Origin: Tridacna crocea
Taxonomy: Eukaryota > Mollusca > Bivalvia > Cardiida > Cardiidae
Direction of reading: 5' to 3'
DNA length: 64,000 bases
Assembly (NCBI GenBank): GCA_943736015.1
Contig: OX031063.1
Location: forward strand, 38,828,672-38,892,671
Shown: positions 44,901 through 59,900 of the stretch, one piece after another
How the letters are laid out: each line of letters begins with the position of its first letter
Position numbering within the stretch: position 1 is the first letter of the stretch
Translations under genes and position numbers: made by a program
Notes under the pieces: model-generated
Database searches by the model: none
Told to the model about the DNA's origin: nothing
The model's input: only the letters and a program-made list of their open reading frames with translations

Positions 44901-47900
44901 TAAAATCTATCATCTATCAAAAGACAGTTTTGTTAACCCTTTACCACACGATAACGACGTTTGACGACCCTGAGTTAGAAACCTTTTGAAAACATTGTGG
45001 GAAAAGGAGAAAATGCTGGTAACCAGCATTTTCTCCCTTTCCCATAATGCTTTCTACCCTTCTCAAATCAAATTTTGATTCTTCAGTCACATTTATTTTG
45101 TCATCCACAAATGCTTTGAATTTGGACCAGTCTACAAATTTATCGTTTGGTAAAGAGTTACCAGGTGATAGCTATTATACAATACAGACGTGGTTACTTG
45201 TTTTTCTTTGCTATAAACCGGCATGGTAAATGTCTGTTAGAACTCTATTTTTGGTCAGAGAATCAGTTCAGTTCAGCTTTTCATCATCATTTTCCATCAC
45301 AGTTGACTTTGATGTAGTTTAGTGAATGATATACTGGTAAATTTTTAAATCTTTTGTTTAGAGTATGCACTAGATTTTATGTTTGGTGATTATGCACACA
45401 TACATGTACACATATTATAAGTTCTGTTATTATATAATAAAGTTTTAGATATAATAAAATGCTGTAGCTTCACAAGTAGTTTAATGTGGTGACCTATTTG
45501 AAATATTAGTGTTCTTATGAACATGAAAGTTCGCATCAAATGCGTGGCTGAAATACAAACCGCAACTGGCGAGATTTGAACCCATGACGAACCCTGTTTT
45601 CCGAGGTTTATAAGACCAATACCATAACCACTGAGCCAAAGGGATATCTCCCTTATCTCTTTACCACACGAGAAAATTTTAGACTGGTCCAAATTGAAAA
45701 CATTTGCAGACGACAAAATAAAGGTGACTGAAAAATAGAAATTTGTTCTGGGAAGGGTAGAAAACACTGTGGGAAAAGGAGAAAATGCTGGTTACCAGCA
45801 TTTTCTCCTTTTCCCAGTGTTTTCAAAAGGCTTCTTTCTCAGGGGCGTCAAAAGTAGGGATTGTGTGGTAATGGGTTAAAAGACCAATACCATAACCACA
45901 GAGCCAAAGAGATATCTCCCTTACGCAGTTGTTAGCTATTGTATTTAAATCACGACAAAGCCATGCATGAAGGAGTGGTCTCCTGCAATAGTGTGAAGAG
46001 TATTAACCCATTACTACACAATCCAGACTTTTAACAAACCTGGCAGACAAATCGTTTAAAATCACATTGAGTAAGGGAGAAAATGCTGGTAACCAGTATT
46101 TTTTTCCACTTTCTCACAATTTTCTTTTCACCATTTCTAAGAGAAATCATATAATTTAATCCAAAGTAATTTGTTGTCTGCAGTAGCTTGTACAAGTCTG
46201 AAATTTTGTCTGAAAAATATTGTCTTGTTTTCTCGGAATTACAATGCAAGATATTATAAGAAAAAATAATACATTTGTATAATACTTCTTAGTACAATTG
46301 TACCTCTGTCAATTTAAATAAGCAGCCACTTGTATTAAGCAAACATAATTTGAACCTGAACCTGTACTTTGAATGCTATTATCCTTGGGTTAAGCAGTGA
46401 CTTTCCGTAGGAGGCCAGTACTATTTATTTGATTGAATGATGATGTAATGGAGGCTTTTTAGATTATTTTATGTAAATTTAGAATTTGGTCAGACACTGC
46501 AAAATATCTGATGTTAGCCAGTTTTTGCCTGTCTTGATACTGTGATGAATCATTTTATGAAGTTTGGTGAGATTAGTAAAAATCATGACAGAGAGTCCGC
46601 TTATGAAGTTTTGACTATCATAGCTATTTCTAACTTCCAACACAAAATTATTCCAGGACTGCCATGGCAGTATGGAGAGTGATACTGGAGGAGACAGATG
46701 CTCAGGCTAAACGCCGGCTCCAAGCTGCCGAGACATATCTAGAAAGGATTGGGGAACCAGTGAAACTTTTGAAAACTTCAAAAGTTCAGAGTTTGAAAAA
46801 GGTACACATATGCAGGTTTTTTTGATAATTATGATCATCATCAGAAATGAAGATGATGTCATACAATGATTATGATGAACCTGATGGAATTTTTGGAAAT
46901 GCATTAGCTGAAGATATATTTCTTTCAAAAAAGCAAAAATGAAATAAGACTAAAAAAATTTTCATTAATGTCAGGTGGTACTTGGTTAAAATTTGCTAGG
47001 GAACGAAAACATTTATCAAAAGAGTAATTTACATGTAACTCTAACTCTGTGCAGTCTGATCTTAATTTACACTTTCTTTAACTCTTTACCAAACAACAAA
47101 TTATAAACTGGTCCAAATTGAAAGCATTTGCAGACGACAAAATAAATATGAAAGAAAAATTGGAAATTGGTTTGGGAAGGGCAGAAAACATTGTGGGAAA
47201 AGGAGAAAATGTTGTTTACCAGCATTTTCTCCTTTTTCCCCCAATGTTTTCAAAAGGCTTCTTTCACAGGGATGCTAAAAGTCGCAATTTTGTGAGGTAA
47301 AGAGTTAAAATCAACATAAGTTGTGCTTAGCACTCTAAAATTTATATTGTGCCCAGGTGTTACCTCAGCTGCAGACAGTCCATGGAGAAATCTCACAGAC
47401 AGTACTAGAAATGTGCAAGGCACAGAAGATCTACAATGTTGACGAGACACAAGCATATGATGCTAATGCAAAAGCCCAGGATGCAGAAGATAAGTTAGTA
47501 TTGGTTTCAGTTGAACAGAGTTTTACACTGCTTTTAGAAATGAGCTATTCTCTGGTAACAGGGAGTTTAGTGCATTTCGGTGATGCATTATTCCAAGGAA
47601 ATCTTACTACATTTATTTCATGCTTTCCGGTAGGATATCGAGAAGTAGCAGTGAAAATATTTTTCGATCTTACACTAGTACCACCAGTGAAAATACCGAT
47701 TTTCATGTTCTTGTTGCCTAGGTTAATTGCGTGTGCCTCACAACCAGATGGAAATATGACGTCATTTACCTTACATTTCTCGCGCTTGACGTAATATTGT
47801 AATATGTTGCTATGCCTGAGGGGTATGCCACAGGGAATAACGGAAAAGAACTGTACTGGATTTTGATAAAGCACCTCCCAGAAAGGGTTAAAAGCATGAA

Positions 47901-50900
47901 ATAAATAGATTTTTTTTTTTTTTTCTTTTTTTGCGGTGAACGATCAAAATTTATTTCATCTCGTGAACACTATCGGTGATATTTTCACTCATGGCTGTGG
48001 CACTTGTGAAAATATTACCGACGGTGTTCACTCGATGAAATAAATTTCGATCTTTCACCAAAAAAAAAAAAAACAAATATCCTCTATGTATATCTTCAAT
48101 CATAATCATGGGTCTATGAATCCAGTAAGTCCTACAACTGACAGTATCTGGAGGTAGAATAATACTTAAATATGCAAAAAAAAATTGCCAATAGCAAAAA
48201 GTTTCAGCATAGGCTAGGGTCTGCCTGAGCAAACTGTGGAGGCTGACTTGGTTTGATACTTTTTGCTGATGTATGAAGCCCCATTTTAACAGAGCTTCAG
48301 TCAAATATTTTATTCATGTCTTGGTGACACCTCACTTATTCAAGCCATGTCTTAGACTTTTAACTCTTTACTCACACAATTCCGACATTTCACACCCCTG
48401 TGACAGAGGCCTTTTGAAAACATTGTGGGAAAAGGAGAAAATGCTGGAAACCAGCATTTTCTTCTTTTTCCACAATGTTTTCTTCCTGTCTTAAAAAAAA
48501 ATTTCAAGTTTATAATTACATCTATTTTGTCGTCTGCAAATGCTTTCAATTTGAACTAGTCTAAAATTTTGTCCTTTGGTAAAGAGTTAAGTACTATGTC
48601 TGGACTCTTCAGTGCCCTAACCAAGGAATACAGACATGCAACTAGTACCGCTAATGTTGATTGAATCAGGATTTATGGATTTACATGTTCAATGACTTAA
48701 CCCTAAACCAAACAATCCTTGGTTTTTCTGACCCTGAGGAAGTAACCCTTTGAAAACATTAAGGGAAAAGAAGAAAATGCTGGTAACCAGCATTCTCTCC
48801 TTTTCCCACAATGTTTTCTGCCCTACGTGGAACAAATTTCATTATTTGAGTTGCATATATTTTGTTTTTTTTGCAATTGCTTTCAATTTGGACCTGTCTA
48901 AAATTTTGTTGGTTGATAAAGAGTTAATCATAGAGCCAAGGAGGACCAAGGCCTAAACTAGTGGCTAGGTTTAAAGTTTTTGGCCAGTTAACAGAAACAT
49001 GATTGTGATCTTTTGTTCTGGTGGCTATCTTTATTCATTTGATCATATAGAATGTAATAATTATTTACCTTTCAGGTTAAACAGAAAATCAAAGGGGATA
49101 TTCACATCTCTAGCTAGTCTACAAAAAAATTATGCAAAGGTACAAATTAAATCATTCTGTCAGTTCAGGAATTTCATTCATGCAAATGAAATATAACAGA
49201 GGATTAAGGAAATACCATATCTGTGTTATAGCCCTCTTGCCGACTGTGGGTCTATTGTTGTGCATAAACTTTGATAAAGGCTGAAATCTCTGTAATTATT
49301 GAAGATATCTACTCTAACTGTATACTATTTTTTTACTTTCAAAAGAAAAGCATATAGAACAAGGGCAGGTAATTATCAAAGTTTTGTATACCTGTTGACT
49401 AGGGAAATGAGTTCAGCAATATGCACAAACTGACAAGGAAAAACAGACAAGCAATGCAGACAAACTGACAAGGAAAAAGTGATGGGCTGAAAGCAGTTTC
49501 CAGATGTCTGCCTTTAAGATTTGGAGAATTATCTCACCTTGATTTTAGACTATATATAATGCATGTTATGCTGTAACATTGGTTTCTCCATCAAAGCAAT
49601 ATTTGTGATTTGGCCTGCAATACTTAAAAAGTGTCATTTGGACATTTGCAGGAAAGTGTCAGTTCGGATCAGCTTGGCAGTCTACATGGGCTAATCCAAG
49701 ATGGCACTTAATTTGCTACACGCTACACTGAATTTTGTCCAACATTAGACATTAGGCAAAACAGAAAATTAACAAAAAAATGGAAAGTGTTGTTTCAAAT
49801 TAGCCGGCATGGAATGTGTAGGCTGATCAGGAACGACACTTACACAAATATCCTAATGCCTCTCTTCATGTGTTACAACCCTTATTAATTTCTTTCTCTT
49901 ATTCCTTTCCTTGTTTTGGTGGGGGGAGGTAGGGAGGAATTGTAAATGTCTAAGGACTTTTCTCTTTCAGTTGAAAGGTCGAAGTGATGCCTGTGAGGTC
50001 AAGGCCACAGAGTCCCGCAACGAATATTTACTATGCATGGCTGCAGCCAACGCCCATCAGATAAGGTATTTTACGACAGATCTACCAAATTTGATGGAGG
50101 TAAGTACATGTAGCTCAAGTTTTACATCAACAGTACCAGATTTGAAAAGATCTAATTTCTTAGAAAATAAAGTCAAATTAGATACCTCCTCAGCTGACTG
50201 GTTCATTAGTTGTTATTACAACATTGCAAATCGAAAAATAAAGCTGAATATACCTTTAAAACTATGCAAACTGTAGGAAGTAAATTGATACCTGCATAAT
50301 TGTGTTGAAATCTATATGTAAGATCTGTAATCACATCCATACAAAATTAAGTCTTTCGTCAGAGGACAAAACTTTAGACTTGACCATATTGAAAGCAATT
50401 ACAAAAAACATAATGATGAAGTGTTATTTAACCCATTACCACACAAGCCCTACTTTTGACGCCCTTTGAGAAAGAAGCCTGTAGAAAACATTGTGGGAGA
50501 AGGAGAAAATGCTGGTAACCAGCATTTTCTCCTTTTCCCCCGATGTTTTCTACCCCTCACAAAACGAATTTCAAATTTTCAGTCACTTTTATTTTGTCGT
50601 CTGCAATTTCTTTAAATTTGGACAAACCTAAAATTTTGTCGTTTGGTAATGAGTTAAAGGATGAAATTTGTCTTTGAAAGAATAGATTACAATGTGTAGA
50701 AGGGAGAAAATATTGTTTTTCAGCATTTTCAGCTTTTCCCACACTGCTATTAAAAGCTTTCTTTCTCAGATTTGTTAAAACACCTGATTGTTTCGAAGGT
50801 TGAATTGACTATGCTGTTTTACTGTTATAGGTATTGGATGGAGAGATATTTGAGCGTATTCAGGAATACTTTGCTATTTATGGGAACACCGCGCAGGAAA

Positions 50901-53900
50901 TCAGCTGTTATGAAAACAGAAGCTTTAACAAAATAGTGGAGCAAACTGCAATGGTAAATTACTTTGTCTTTTAATAGTTCCTATACTGATTTCACTGGAG
51001 GAGACTGTTGGTTTGCTCTCTGTAGATACAGGCGACTACCTGCCCCTATGGGAAAAAAATGTGTTTTTATGACTCAAACGCAGAATTCCAAAAATTCTCT
51101 TTTCCGAAAACTTTTGATTTGATTTAAATTTGATTTTCATTTAGAGACTAGTTAATAACTTTGTCTGGTAGTGTCCTAAATGCTTCAATAACAGTTTACG
51201 TTGTTAGGTTTAAATCCATGAAATTTCATCATAAGAATGAATTGTAATGTCCAGGTACTACTTGGTTCATCGGATTCAGGTTAGTAGAATAATGGAAAAA
51301 TAATTGACTTGACATAATTTCAACACTGTATCTGCTATCCTAATGAAACTTTGTTTGAGAATAGAACTTGATACATATTAATTATATCTTCCATGTTACT
51401 GTTTATTGCCTACTTCTCTGACACTCAATATTAGAGAAATTAAAAACTCAAGTTGTAAAGCAGTAGGGAACTTCTTTTGCTGCCCAAGGTTTTAGCTTGT
51501 GTTTAACCGATTAACACACAATCCTGAGGTTGAGCAACCCTGGTAAATAACTTTTTGAAAACATTGTTAGAAAAGGAGAAAATGTTGGTAACCAGCATTT
51601 TCTGCTTTTCCCACAATGTTTTCCAACCTTTCAGAAAAAAGTCAAATTATTTATTTGAGCCAAACTTTAATTGTTATCTGCAAATGCTATCATGTTGGTT
51701 CTGTGAAAAAAAAATGTTTGGTAAAGAGTTAATCAGGTTTTAAGTTAGTCTCAATAAAAATGCTATGAATCACATTTTTGTTTGAAGTGTGCTGTACACT
51801 TTGATAGATCATGCTGTAGATTTTGTGGGTTTTGATAGGGTCATAATGAAAATTTGGACAATTGCATAAAATATTAGTATGACATAGTGCTTTATTACAT
51901 GACCTCTATTAATTCTGGAAAAAAATTGTGTTGTATGGAAGTTTGTATCTAACAAACTTTGGAATCAACAAGCATTGTCAATTTATTGATGTAGCAATGT
52001 TTTTGTTTTCTTATTTCAGATAAACAGAGACTTTGACCTAAAGTGCTTTTTGTACACAAATCACATATTTACAGACTTAGTGCAATATCAATTTGAACCA
52101 TGTCTAGGGGACCAGGTAAGATCATTTTAGCTAGTTTCTATAGAGCCTTTGTGGGTAGTTTGGACTAAAATAAAAACTGTTCATTTCTAATTGAAATTTT
52201 GAATAACTATTGTTTGTGATATGTAGAAATAAGTTAAAGCTACTTGAAGCTAAAGTATCAGAACTTAAGCTGATTTCTTTTGATTCTTTGAACATTATTA
52301 AAAGTACTTTAGGTCAGAATAATGATTGCTGTCTATCCTGAATAGAATTTTTTCATGTATAGAAGATGGTCTATAGAAACACATACTAAATGCCTTTGGC
52401 TGTAGGCATTTGCTGTATTGGTTACACAACCTTTTGAACTACACATAGTTGTATTGAATTAATGGTCAGATGAAAGAAAAAACTTTAACCCTTTACCCCA
52501 TAAGGCATTTCTATTGTATCTCTAATTGACCCTAAATAACAGCAAGGATGAAGCTGTTTCCTATGTGTATATGACACCTTTTGATAGCATAGAAAACATT
52601 GTTGCAAAAGGTGAAATTGCTCGTCATGAGCAATTTCACCTTTTGCCACAATGTTTTTCAAAGGCTCCTACAAGCAATGCGTAGAAATTAGTATCTATGG
52701 AGTTAAAAGACCTCAATCATCATCATTACTCTCATGGAAACCTTGTTACAATCAACCTTTTTTGACATTCCTTTCAGTGCAATAAAGTATCGAAGGAGCC
52801 CAATGCTTCACACAGTTTAGAAAAAGAAGCACGGAAGTGGGCTACCAAAATAGCCAAAGAAAATAAAGCCATAAAGGACCATCAAAAAGCCCTCAGAGCT
52901 TTGGGATCTGGGGACAGAGTAAGTATTGAGGTGTGGGAGCAGGGGCCAAAGTGAGTATTAAAAGTGAAACCTAGGTCATAATGCAACCTTCTTCAGATAA
53001 ATTTTGAAAATGTGCCAGCAAAGGAAGAAAATTTCTGTTAGGGAGGACTTTTCACTGTATAGTGCAATGATTTTCATTTATATGAATGCATTAACTCATT
53101 ACCACACAATCATGACTTTTTACACCCCTATATAAGAAACCTTTTGAAAACATTGTGGAAAAAGGAGAAAATGCTGGTAACCAACATTTTCTCCTTTTCC
53201 CACAATGTTTTCCTCCCCATCCAAAACAATAATCATTATTTCAGTTACATTTAATTTTTTGTGTGCAAATCCTTTCAATTTGGACCAGTCTAATTTTTTT
53301 GTCATGTGGTAAAGGGTTAAAACTTTATTCATATTGATTGTTTCCATAGTACATGAAGGCATTGACACTTGTGTAGTGCAAAATGTTTTAGGACATAATC
53401 AGATATGGATATGTGCATTTTTCAACCCTTTAACTCATAACCAAACAACAAAATTATAGGTTTGTCCAAATCGAAAGCATTTGAAGATGACATAATAAAA
53501 GTGACTGAAAATTTGAAATTTGTTTTGTGAAGGGTAGAAAACATTGTTGGAAGAGGAGAAAATGCTGGTTACCAGCATTTTCTCCTTTTCCCATAATGTT
53601 TTCTAAAGGCTTCTTTCTCAGGGTCATCAAAAGTAGGGATTGTGTGGTAATGGGTTAACAGATGACAAAATTTTAGCCTTGACCAAATTGTAAGTATTTG
53701 TAGATGGCAATTTTAATGTGGCTCAAATTGTGCATCTTTTCTATGATTTGGTAGAAAACATTATGGGAAAAGGAGAAAATGCTGGTTACCAGCATTTTCT
53801 CCTTTTCCCATGATGTTTTCAGGTGGCTTCTTCCTCAGGAGCCTGAAAACCAGGGATTGTTTGGTAAATGGTTTATGGCAAAACCTAGGTTGCCATATTA

Positions 53901-56900
53901 CTTTATTCTATGACTTTAATTGCGGTAATAGATCATGTCTGAAACATTGTTGGAGACTATAGTTTGACCTTTTTGACAGGTCTCAGAATCAGGGTCCACA
54001 GAGGGAGTGTCACATGACCCAGAGGCCAAAATGGAGGAACTGCAGCAGAATATAAGAAAAGCTGAGGTAACCAGTTATTCTTTATGTTTTTAGAATCATG
54101 GTGTTCTGTGTGACTCAGTATTTCAGGAACTGTCTGTAAGCCTGGTATATCACTTCCTTGCCCAATGCTACTACTAGTGACAAACAAGTTAGAGTAAGTG
54201 AACCATCTAAACTTGGCCTAAATGCTATATGAAGCAGTGGAAACAACAGCAATCGGTTAATTGGCTGTTACGCTGTATCAAAAGATCTCAAATATTTCAT
54301 GGTTTGGGTTGGCTGTTTGAATGCCTATCACAACTGTAGTTGGTTTCATAGACATTGGTCAAGAGATCAGGTTCATGGTTTATGTTCACAAACTATTCTT
54401 GAGAACATTATTACTCTAATTCTCAGGTATTTTTTAGATTTGAAAATAAAACAACTTATGATTGGCTAAACCAAAGATCCAATAAAGATTGAGTTACTTT
54501 CAAAATCTGGAATTAGACTTGAAATTAACCCATTATGGCACAATCCCTACTTTTGACGACCCTGAGGAAAAAACTTGTAGAAAATATTGAGGGAAAAGGA
54601 GAGATTGCTGGTAACCAGCATTTTCTCCAGTAGAAAACATTGTGGGAAAAGGAAAAAATGCTGGTAACCAGCATTTTCTCATTTTCCAATGTTTTCTACC
54701 CTTCACAAAACAGATTTCAAATTTTCAGTCACTATTTTTTGTCATCTGCAAATGTTTTCGATTTGGACAAGCCTAAAATATTGTCGTTTGGTAATGAGTT
54801 AAGCAAAGTTGAATGCGGTCCTAGACTGCATACAACTTTCCCTCTGATCTTGGATCTACAACCTTCAGATATCATGTGAGATTTTGGAATGAAAACATAA
54901 TTGGTATTACAATATTTAGGTAATTTTAGAGTTTAGACTTCAAATTTGGATTTCACTGTTTTGGCTGTTTAACCCATTACCCAATGACAATATTTTAGAC
55001 TGGTCCAAATTGAAAGCATTTGCAGACTGCAAAATAAAAGTGACTGAAAATTTGAAATTTGTTTTGTTAAGGGTAGAAAGCATTGTGGGAAAAGGAGAAA
55101 ATGCTGGTTACCAGTGTTTTCTCCTTTTCCCACAATGTTTTCTAAAGGCTTCTTTCTCAGGGGCCTCAAAGGTAGGGATTGTGTGGTAATGGGTTAAGGA
55201 TGAAAATAGTCAACCTACCAAGAATAGAAGATTTTTCCAAATTGTTCGATTGCAGAAGTGAATTATCATACTTCAATTGTGATATGCTAGGAGATTTTTG
55301 AGCCTTAAGACCAATTTTCAAATTTTATATCTGCAGACTGCCAGAGCCAAGGCAGAGGCCAGAATTGAAGCCCTTCGTTCATCTGGTGGTAAGATTTTAA
55401 TTTATGTTGCCCGTCTCTCTACCAAAATACTCTCTTACCTTTTAACTTTAAAGATTTTTCGCTTCAGATACACCATATGTATGACTGAATGCCGAAAGGT
55501 CAAGATCACATTTTAAGGTCACAAGAATTCTCCTTACAGTCTCTCACTCTGAGGCTTTTTCACAGCTTCTATTTTTTTCACAGCTGCATCATTTCATTTA
55601 CATAAAAATCAGTAAAATAAACTTCTATGAATTTCCTCATATCAATTTCTTATACCTATTGGAAATAGACTTTAAGTGTTGTCATATCTAATGTCATTTT
55701 TATAACTCTTTCAGACAAATGAATCAGGTTGGATTTATGATAATTATTGTATGTGAATATATAAAAATACAACAAGTTTCAAAAAGACGAAAACTTATGT
55801 AAAAACATGGGCATAAGCTGAGTTTTTTTTATTACAGTGAATGTTGAAGAATGGTTAAGCAGTGCTAATGTAGATAACTTGGGTGTGGATGATGATATGG
55901 ATCTACCCAGAACCTCTAGTCGTACCTCTGTTGGAACAGACAGTTCAGAGGTAGAATTGTTAACCTTAACTGTTAACCCTTTACCATACAATTCCATGAC
56001 CCTTAAGAACAGGACATTTTAACTCTTTACCAAATGACAAAATTATAGACTGGTCCAACTTGAAAGCATTAGCAACATAAATGAACACAACATATCATGA
56101 ACTTGTCTGCGTTGGAGTATATAAAACGATGTAAGGAAAGAAGAAAAAGCTGGTTGCCCCACTTTTTTCTCTTTTTAACGCAATGTGTTGAAAAGCCAAA
56201 AATATAAACCAGGATTTGCCAGGGAAATGATAAAATTGTAAATTGCCAAGGATAAAGTAGGAGCCTTCATTGAACTTCTATGGCAAAACTATTGACTTGT
56301 ATCAAGGTTCTTGGGTGGTTGAGCTGATCACATAGAAGTGTCTTTCTGCAAGGCATTACAGAATCCCAAAATTGGCAAAAGTCGGGAAACACACATATAA
56401 CAGATTTGTTGCCATGTCAAGATATCTCCTCCTCCACCCCCCTCGCAAAAAAAAAAAGAAAAAAGAAAGTGGAGACTATTTAAATCAAGACTGCAATGAA
56501 CAGACATTCTGATCTTGGATCCACACTGCTCCACTTTTAGCTCTTGAGGTCAGTAAGCTGTAATAACTAGTTTCAAAAGAGAAGATATTCAAAATGAAAG
56601 TAGACAAACAGGTGGGGATGCACAACAGGCATGAGGCCATGATGTGGGTTTGCTGAATATGGAGTTAATAAGTTAACCTGTTACCAGACAACAAAATTTT
56701 GGACCCATCCAGACCACAGTATTTGCAGATGATAAATTAGAGATGATTTTTATCTTTGGAAGGATTGAATAGATTGTTGGAAAAGGAGAAAATGCTGGTT
56801 TCCAGTATTTTTTCCTTTTCCCCACAATGTGTTCAAGAGTCTTAACGTTAGATTCGTAAAATGGCGGGATTGTTTAGCAAAGGCTTAAACATCAAAGTGG

Positions 56901-59900
56901 AAATTGCTTCATTGCAGCACACAGATGACCAGGAGCCTACATACACACATTACGATGAAGACGATGATTTCTTGGATGAAACATTTGATGTGTCTGTAGC
57001 AGACTTCTCCTTGAAAACTTCATCTAGTCAATATCCACTAAAATGTCGTTCATTGTATGAGTTCAAGGTAAGTGCTCATTTAACCCTTTCCCAAACAACA
57101 AAGCTTTTGACTTGCAAAATTAAAGGCTTTTACAGACAACAAATTCAGTGTTACTCAAAAACTGAAGTTTTATTTTGGTGGGATAGAAAACATTTGTGGG
57201 AAAATGAGAAAATGCTGGTAACAGCATTTTCTCGTTTTCCTACAATGTTTTCAAAAGGCTTCTTCCCTACAGGGTTGTGAAAACTAGTGATTGTTTAGTA
57301 AAGGCTTAATAGGTATATGGAGGGGTGTGTGATACATGTATTTGATACAATTAAATGAGCTATACTTTGACACAAGGGGTTGTATGGCATCTTCCTCATG
57401 CATCATGCCAAGCACGTTATAATATACTACTCACACTTTGATAGGAATCACTTACATGTTTCAGTGTGGGTATATATGTTACAACGGTTTTGCGTTAACT
57501 TTACTACACAATAAAATTCTGTCAAAGTTGAAAGAATTTGCTGACTAAAAACCAAATGCAACATACAATATGACGTCTGTCATAGGTCAAAAAACATTGT
57601 GGGAAAAGGAGAAAATGCTAGTATCCAGCATTTTCTCCTATTCCAATAATGTTTTTCAAAGGCTTCTTTCTTAGTGTCTTTAACACTCGACTGTTTTTGG
57701 TAAAGAGCAAACGATCCATTTCCTCTGGCGATTTAATTGATCAGTGTGGTAATATAACATATTGTAAAACTATACGTGATACATGTCACATATAGATCTA
57801 GGGTAAATCAGATAGGGTGATCTCTAGCAAATTTTGAGTAGTATAGTTGAATAAAGGATAAAAAATGATTTCGTTTTACACCAGAATTAATCATAATGTT
57901 GAGTGGTATTTTGACATGCTGAAATTGAAATTTCTCCATTGCTAAATTCGCCTAGGAGCAGCGTGCAAGGACTGAGCAGGCTGGTCCGTGTCAATACTTT
58001 TTGTAGATGTATTAGACCCTTTATCACAGCACATGGCTTAACTCTTTACCAAACAATCCCAGGTTTTTATGACCTGGAGATAGAAGCCTTTTGAAAACAT
58101 TGTGGGAAAAGGAGAAAATGCTGGTAACCAGCATTTCCTCCATTTCCCACAATGTTTTCTTCCCCATCCAAAACAAAAATCATCATTTCAGCTGAATTTA
58201 ATTTGTCGTCTGCAAATTCTTTCAATTTGAACCAATCTAATTTTTTGTCGTTTGGTAAAGGGTTAAATACAATTGGGGTTATGGTGGAATTCATCTATAT
58301 GCCCGTCTGTTGGCAAGTTCTTGTTCATTTACATTGCCCTCAGAAGCATCTGGAATTACTCAAGCTTGCTTTAGGATGAAATGAGGATAGGGGAAGCATT
58401 GAAATGGAAGTTTCAGATATTATATGGTTTGCAACATGCGAAAAAAGACATTCAGACATTTGTGTAAAGTTTCATCTCGGATTAGTCTGCGTAGTTGGCA
58501 CAGGCTAATCGGAAACAACACTTTAAGTTCTCATGTAATTTTCTGTTTTGTGCAAGTCTACTGTAGCACAAAATCGAATGTAGCCACAAGTGTCGTCTCG
58601 GATCAATCTGTGCGGACTGCACAGGCTGATCCTGGACAACACTTTATGCAAATGTCTGATTGTCCCTTTTCGGGTGTTGCAGGTCATATATGAAAGTGTT
58701 AAAAATATGCTTGAACTTGCATCATGGGAGTCTATAGAGTAGGGAAGGAATTAAAAGTTCTTATTTTGTAACATTTAACCCATTACCAAACAATCTCTAC
58801 TTTTGACTACCCTGAGAAAGAACCCTTTAGAAAACATTGTGGGAAAAGGAGAAAATACTGGTAACCAGCATTTTCTCCTTTTCCCACAATGTTTTCTAAC
58901 CTTCACAAAACAAATGTCAAATTTTCAGTCACTTTTCTTTTGTCGTCTGCAAATGCTTTCGATTTGGAAAAGCCTAAAATATTGTTGTTTGGTAATGAGT
59001 TAAATGACAGTGAGTTTTCTGTATTCTCATAGGCCAGCAACCCTGATGAATTAGACATGATGGAAAATGAAGAATTAGAAATCATAGCCAATGGGGATGG
59101 GGATGGCTGGGTTAGAGTAAGTAACAGTAGATTCCATTTTTATATTCCTGAAGAGCCATATTATGTTGTGGCCCCGGCTGTCCATCTTTTTATCCGTCTG
59201 ACTGTTAGTAATTGCTTACGTGTGCATCTCCTCCTACAGTTTTTATTGGAATAGGTTGAAACTTACCAAAATGAATCTTAATGATACATGTATATATTTG
59301 TGCATGTGACTTTTAAAATTGGGATCTCTGTTGGCGTTTTTGATTTTAGCTAATTTCAGAGACAAGCCTCTTTGGACTTGTATGTGTTGCTCTGTGAAGC
59401 TCTTGTTATTGTCTTCATTTTATAGTATGTTATCTCATGTGATATGGCAGTGAATAAGCATGAAAGTAAAATTTTCATCAGTTCAGTAGTTGTTGTATAC
59501 GTCTTTCTTGTTATCAACGTTATCTTGATCATTGACAAGGTTACTGTATAATTGTAACTGTGGTTAAGCACTAGAATTAGAAAAGACACCAAGAAACATT
59601 CATCAATACACAGCTTTTGAAAAATGAGAGACAATTACAAATACTATGCTTGTAATGTGTTACCTTACTTTCTGGACACCATGTACTTTGCTATTAATGT
59701 GCTCTCATTCCAGGCAAAGAATTCAGCAGGTATGATAGGTTTTATTCCAGAGAATTACATTGTGATGTCTGATGATGGGGTACAAGGGCCAGTGGACCAA
59801 CCAGATATTGTTGTCTCTAGTGAGGGTAAGTTCATCTACAAAGATGTAGTTGTAAAAGTTGTCCTTAACCCTTTACCAAACAACCCTGGTTTTCACGACC

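Noticed and set aside
16011-45656. Possible tRNA genes at 4680-4748, 14872-14945, 16019-16080, 39300-39360 and 45540-45650
   Set aside because: A- and B-box-like sites exist, but acceptor stems do not close and the sequences run into SINE bodies.
47357-47794. A 145-codon plus-strand ORF
   Set aside because: Its first 45 codons are FCHSD exon 6; the rest is read-through past the GTTAGT donor into element R15. The next exon at 49076 fits the phase.
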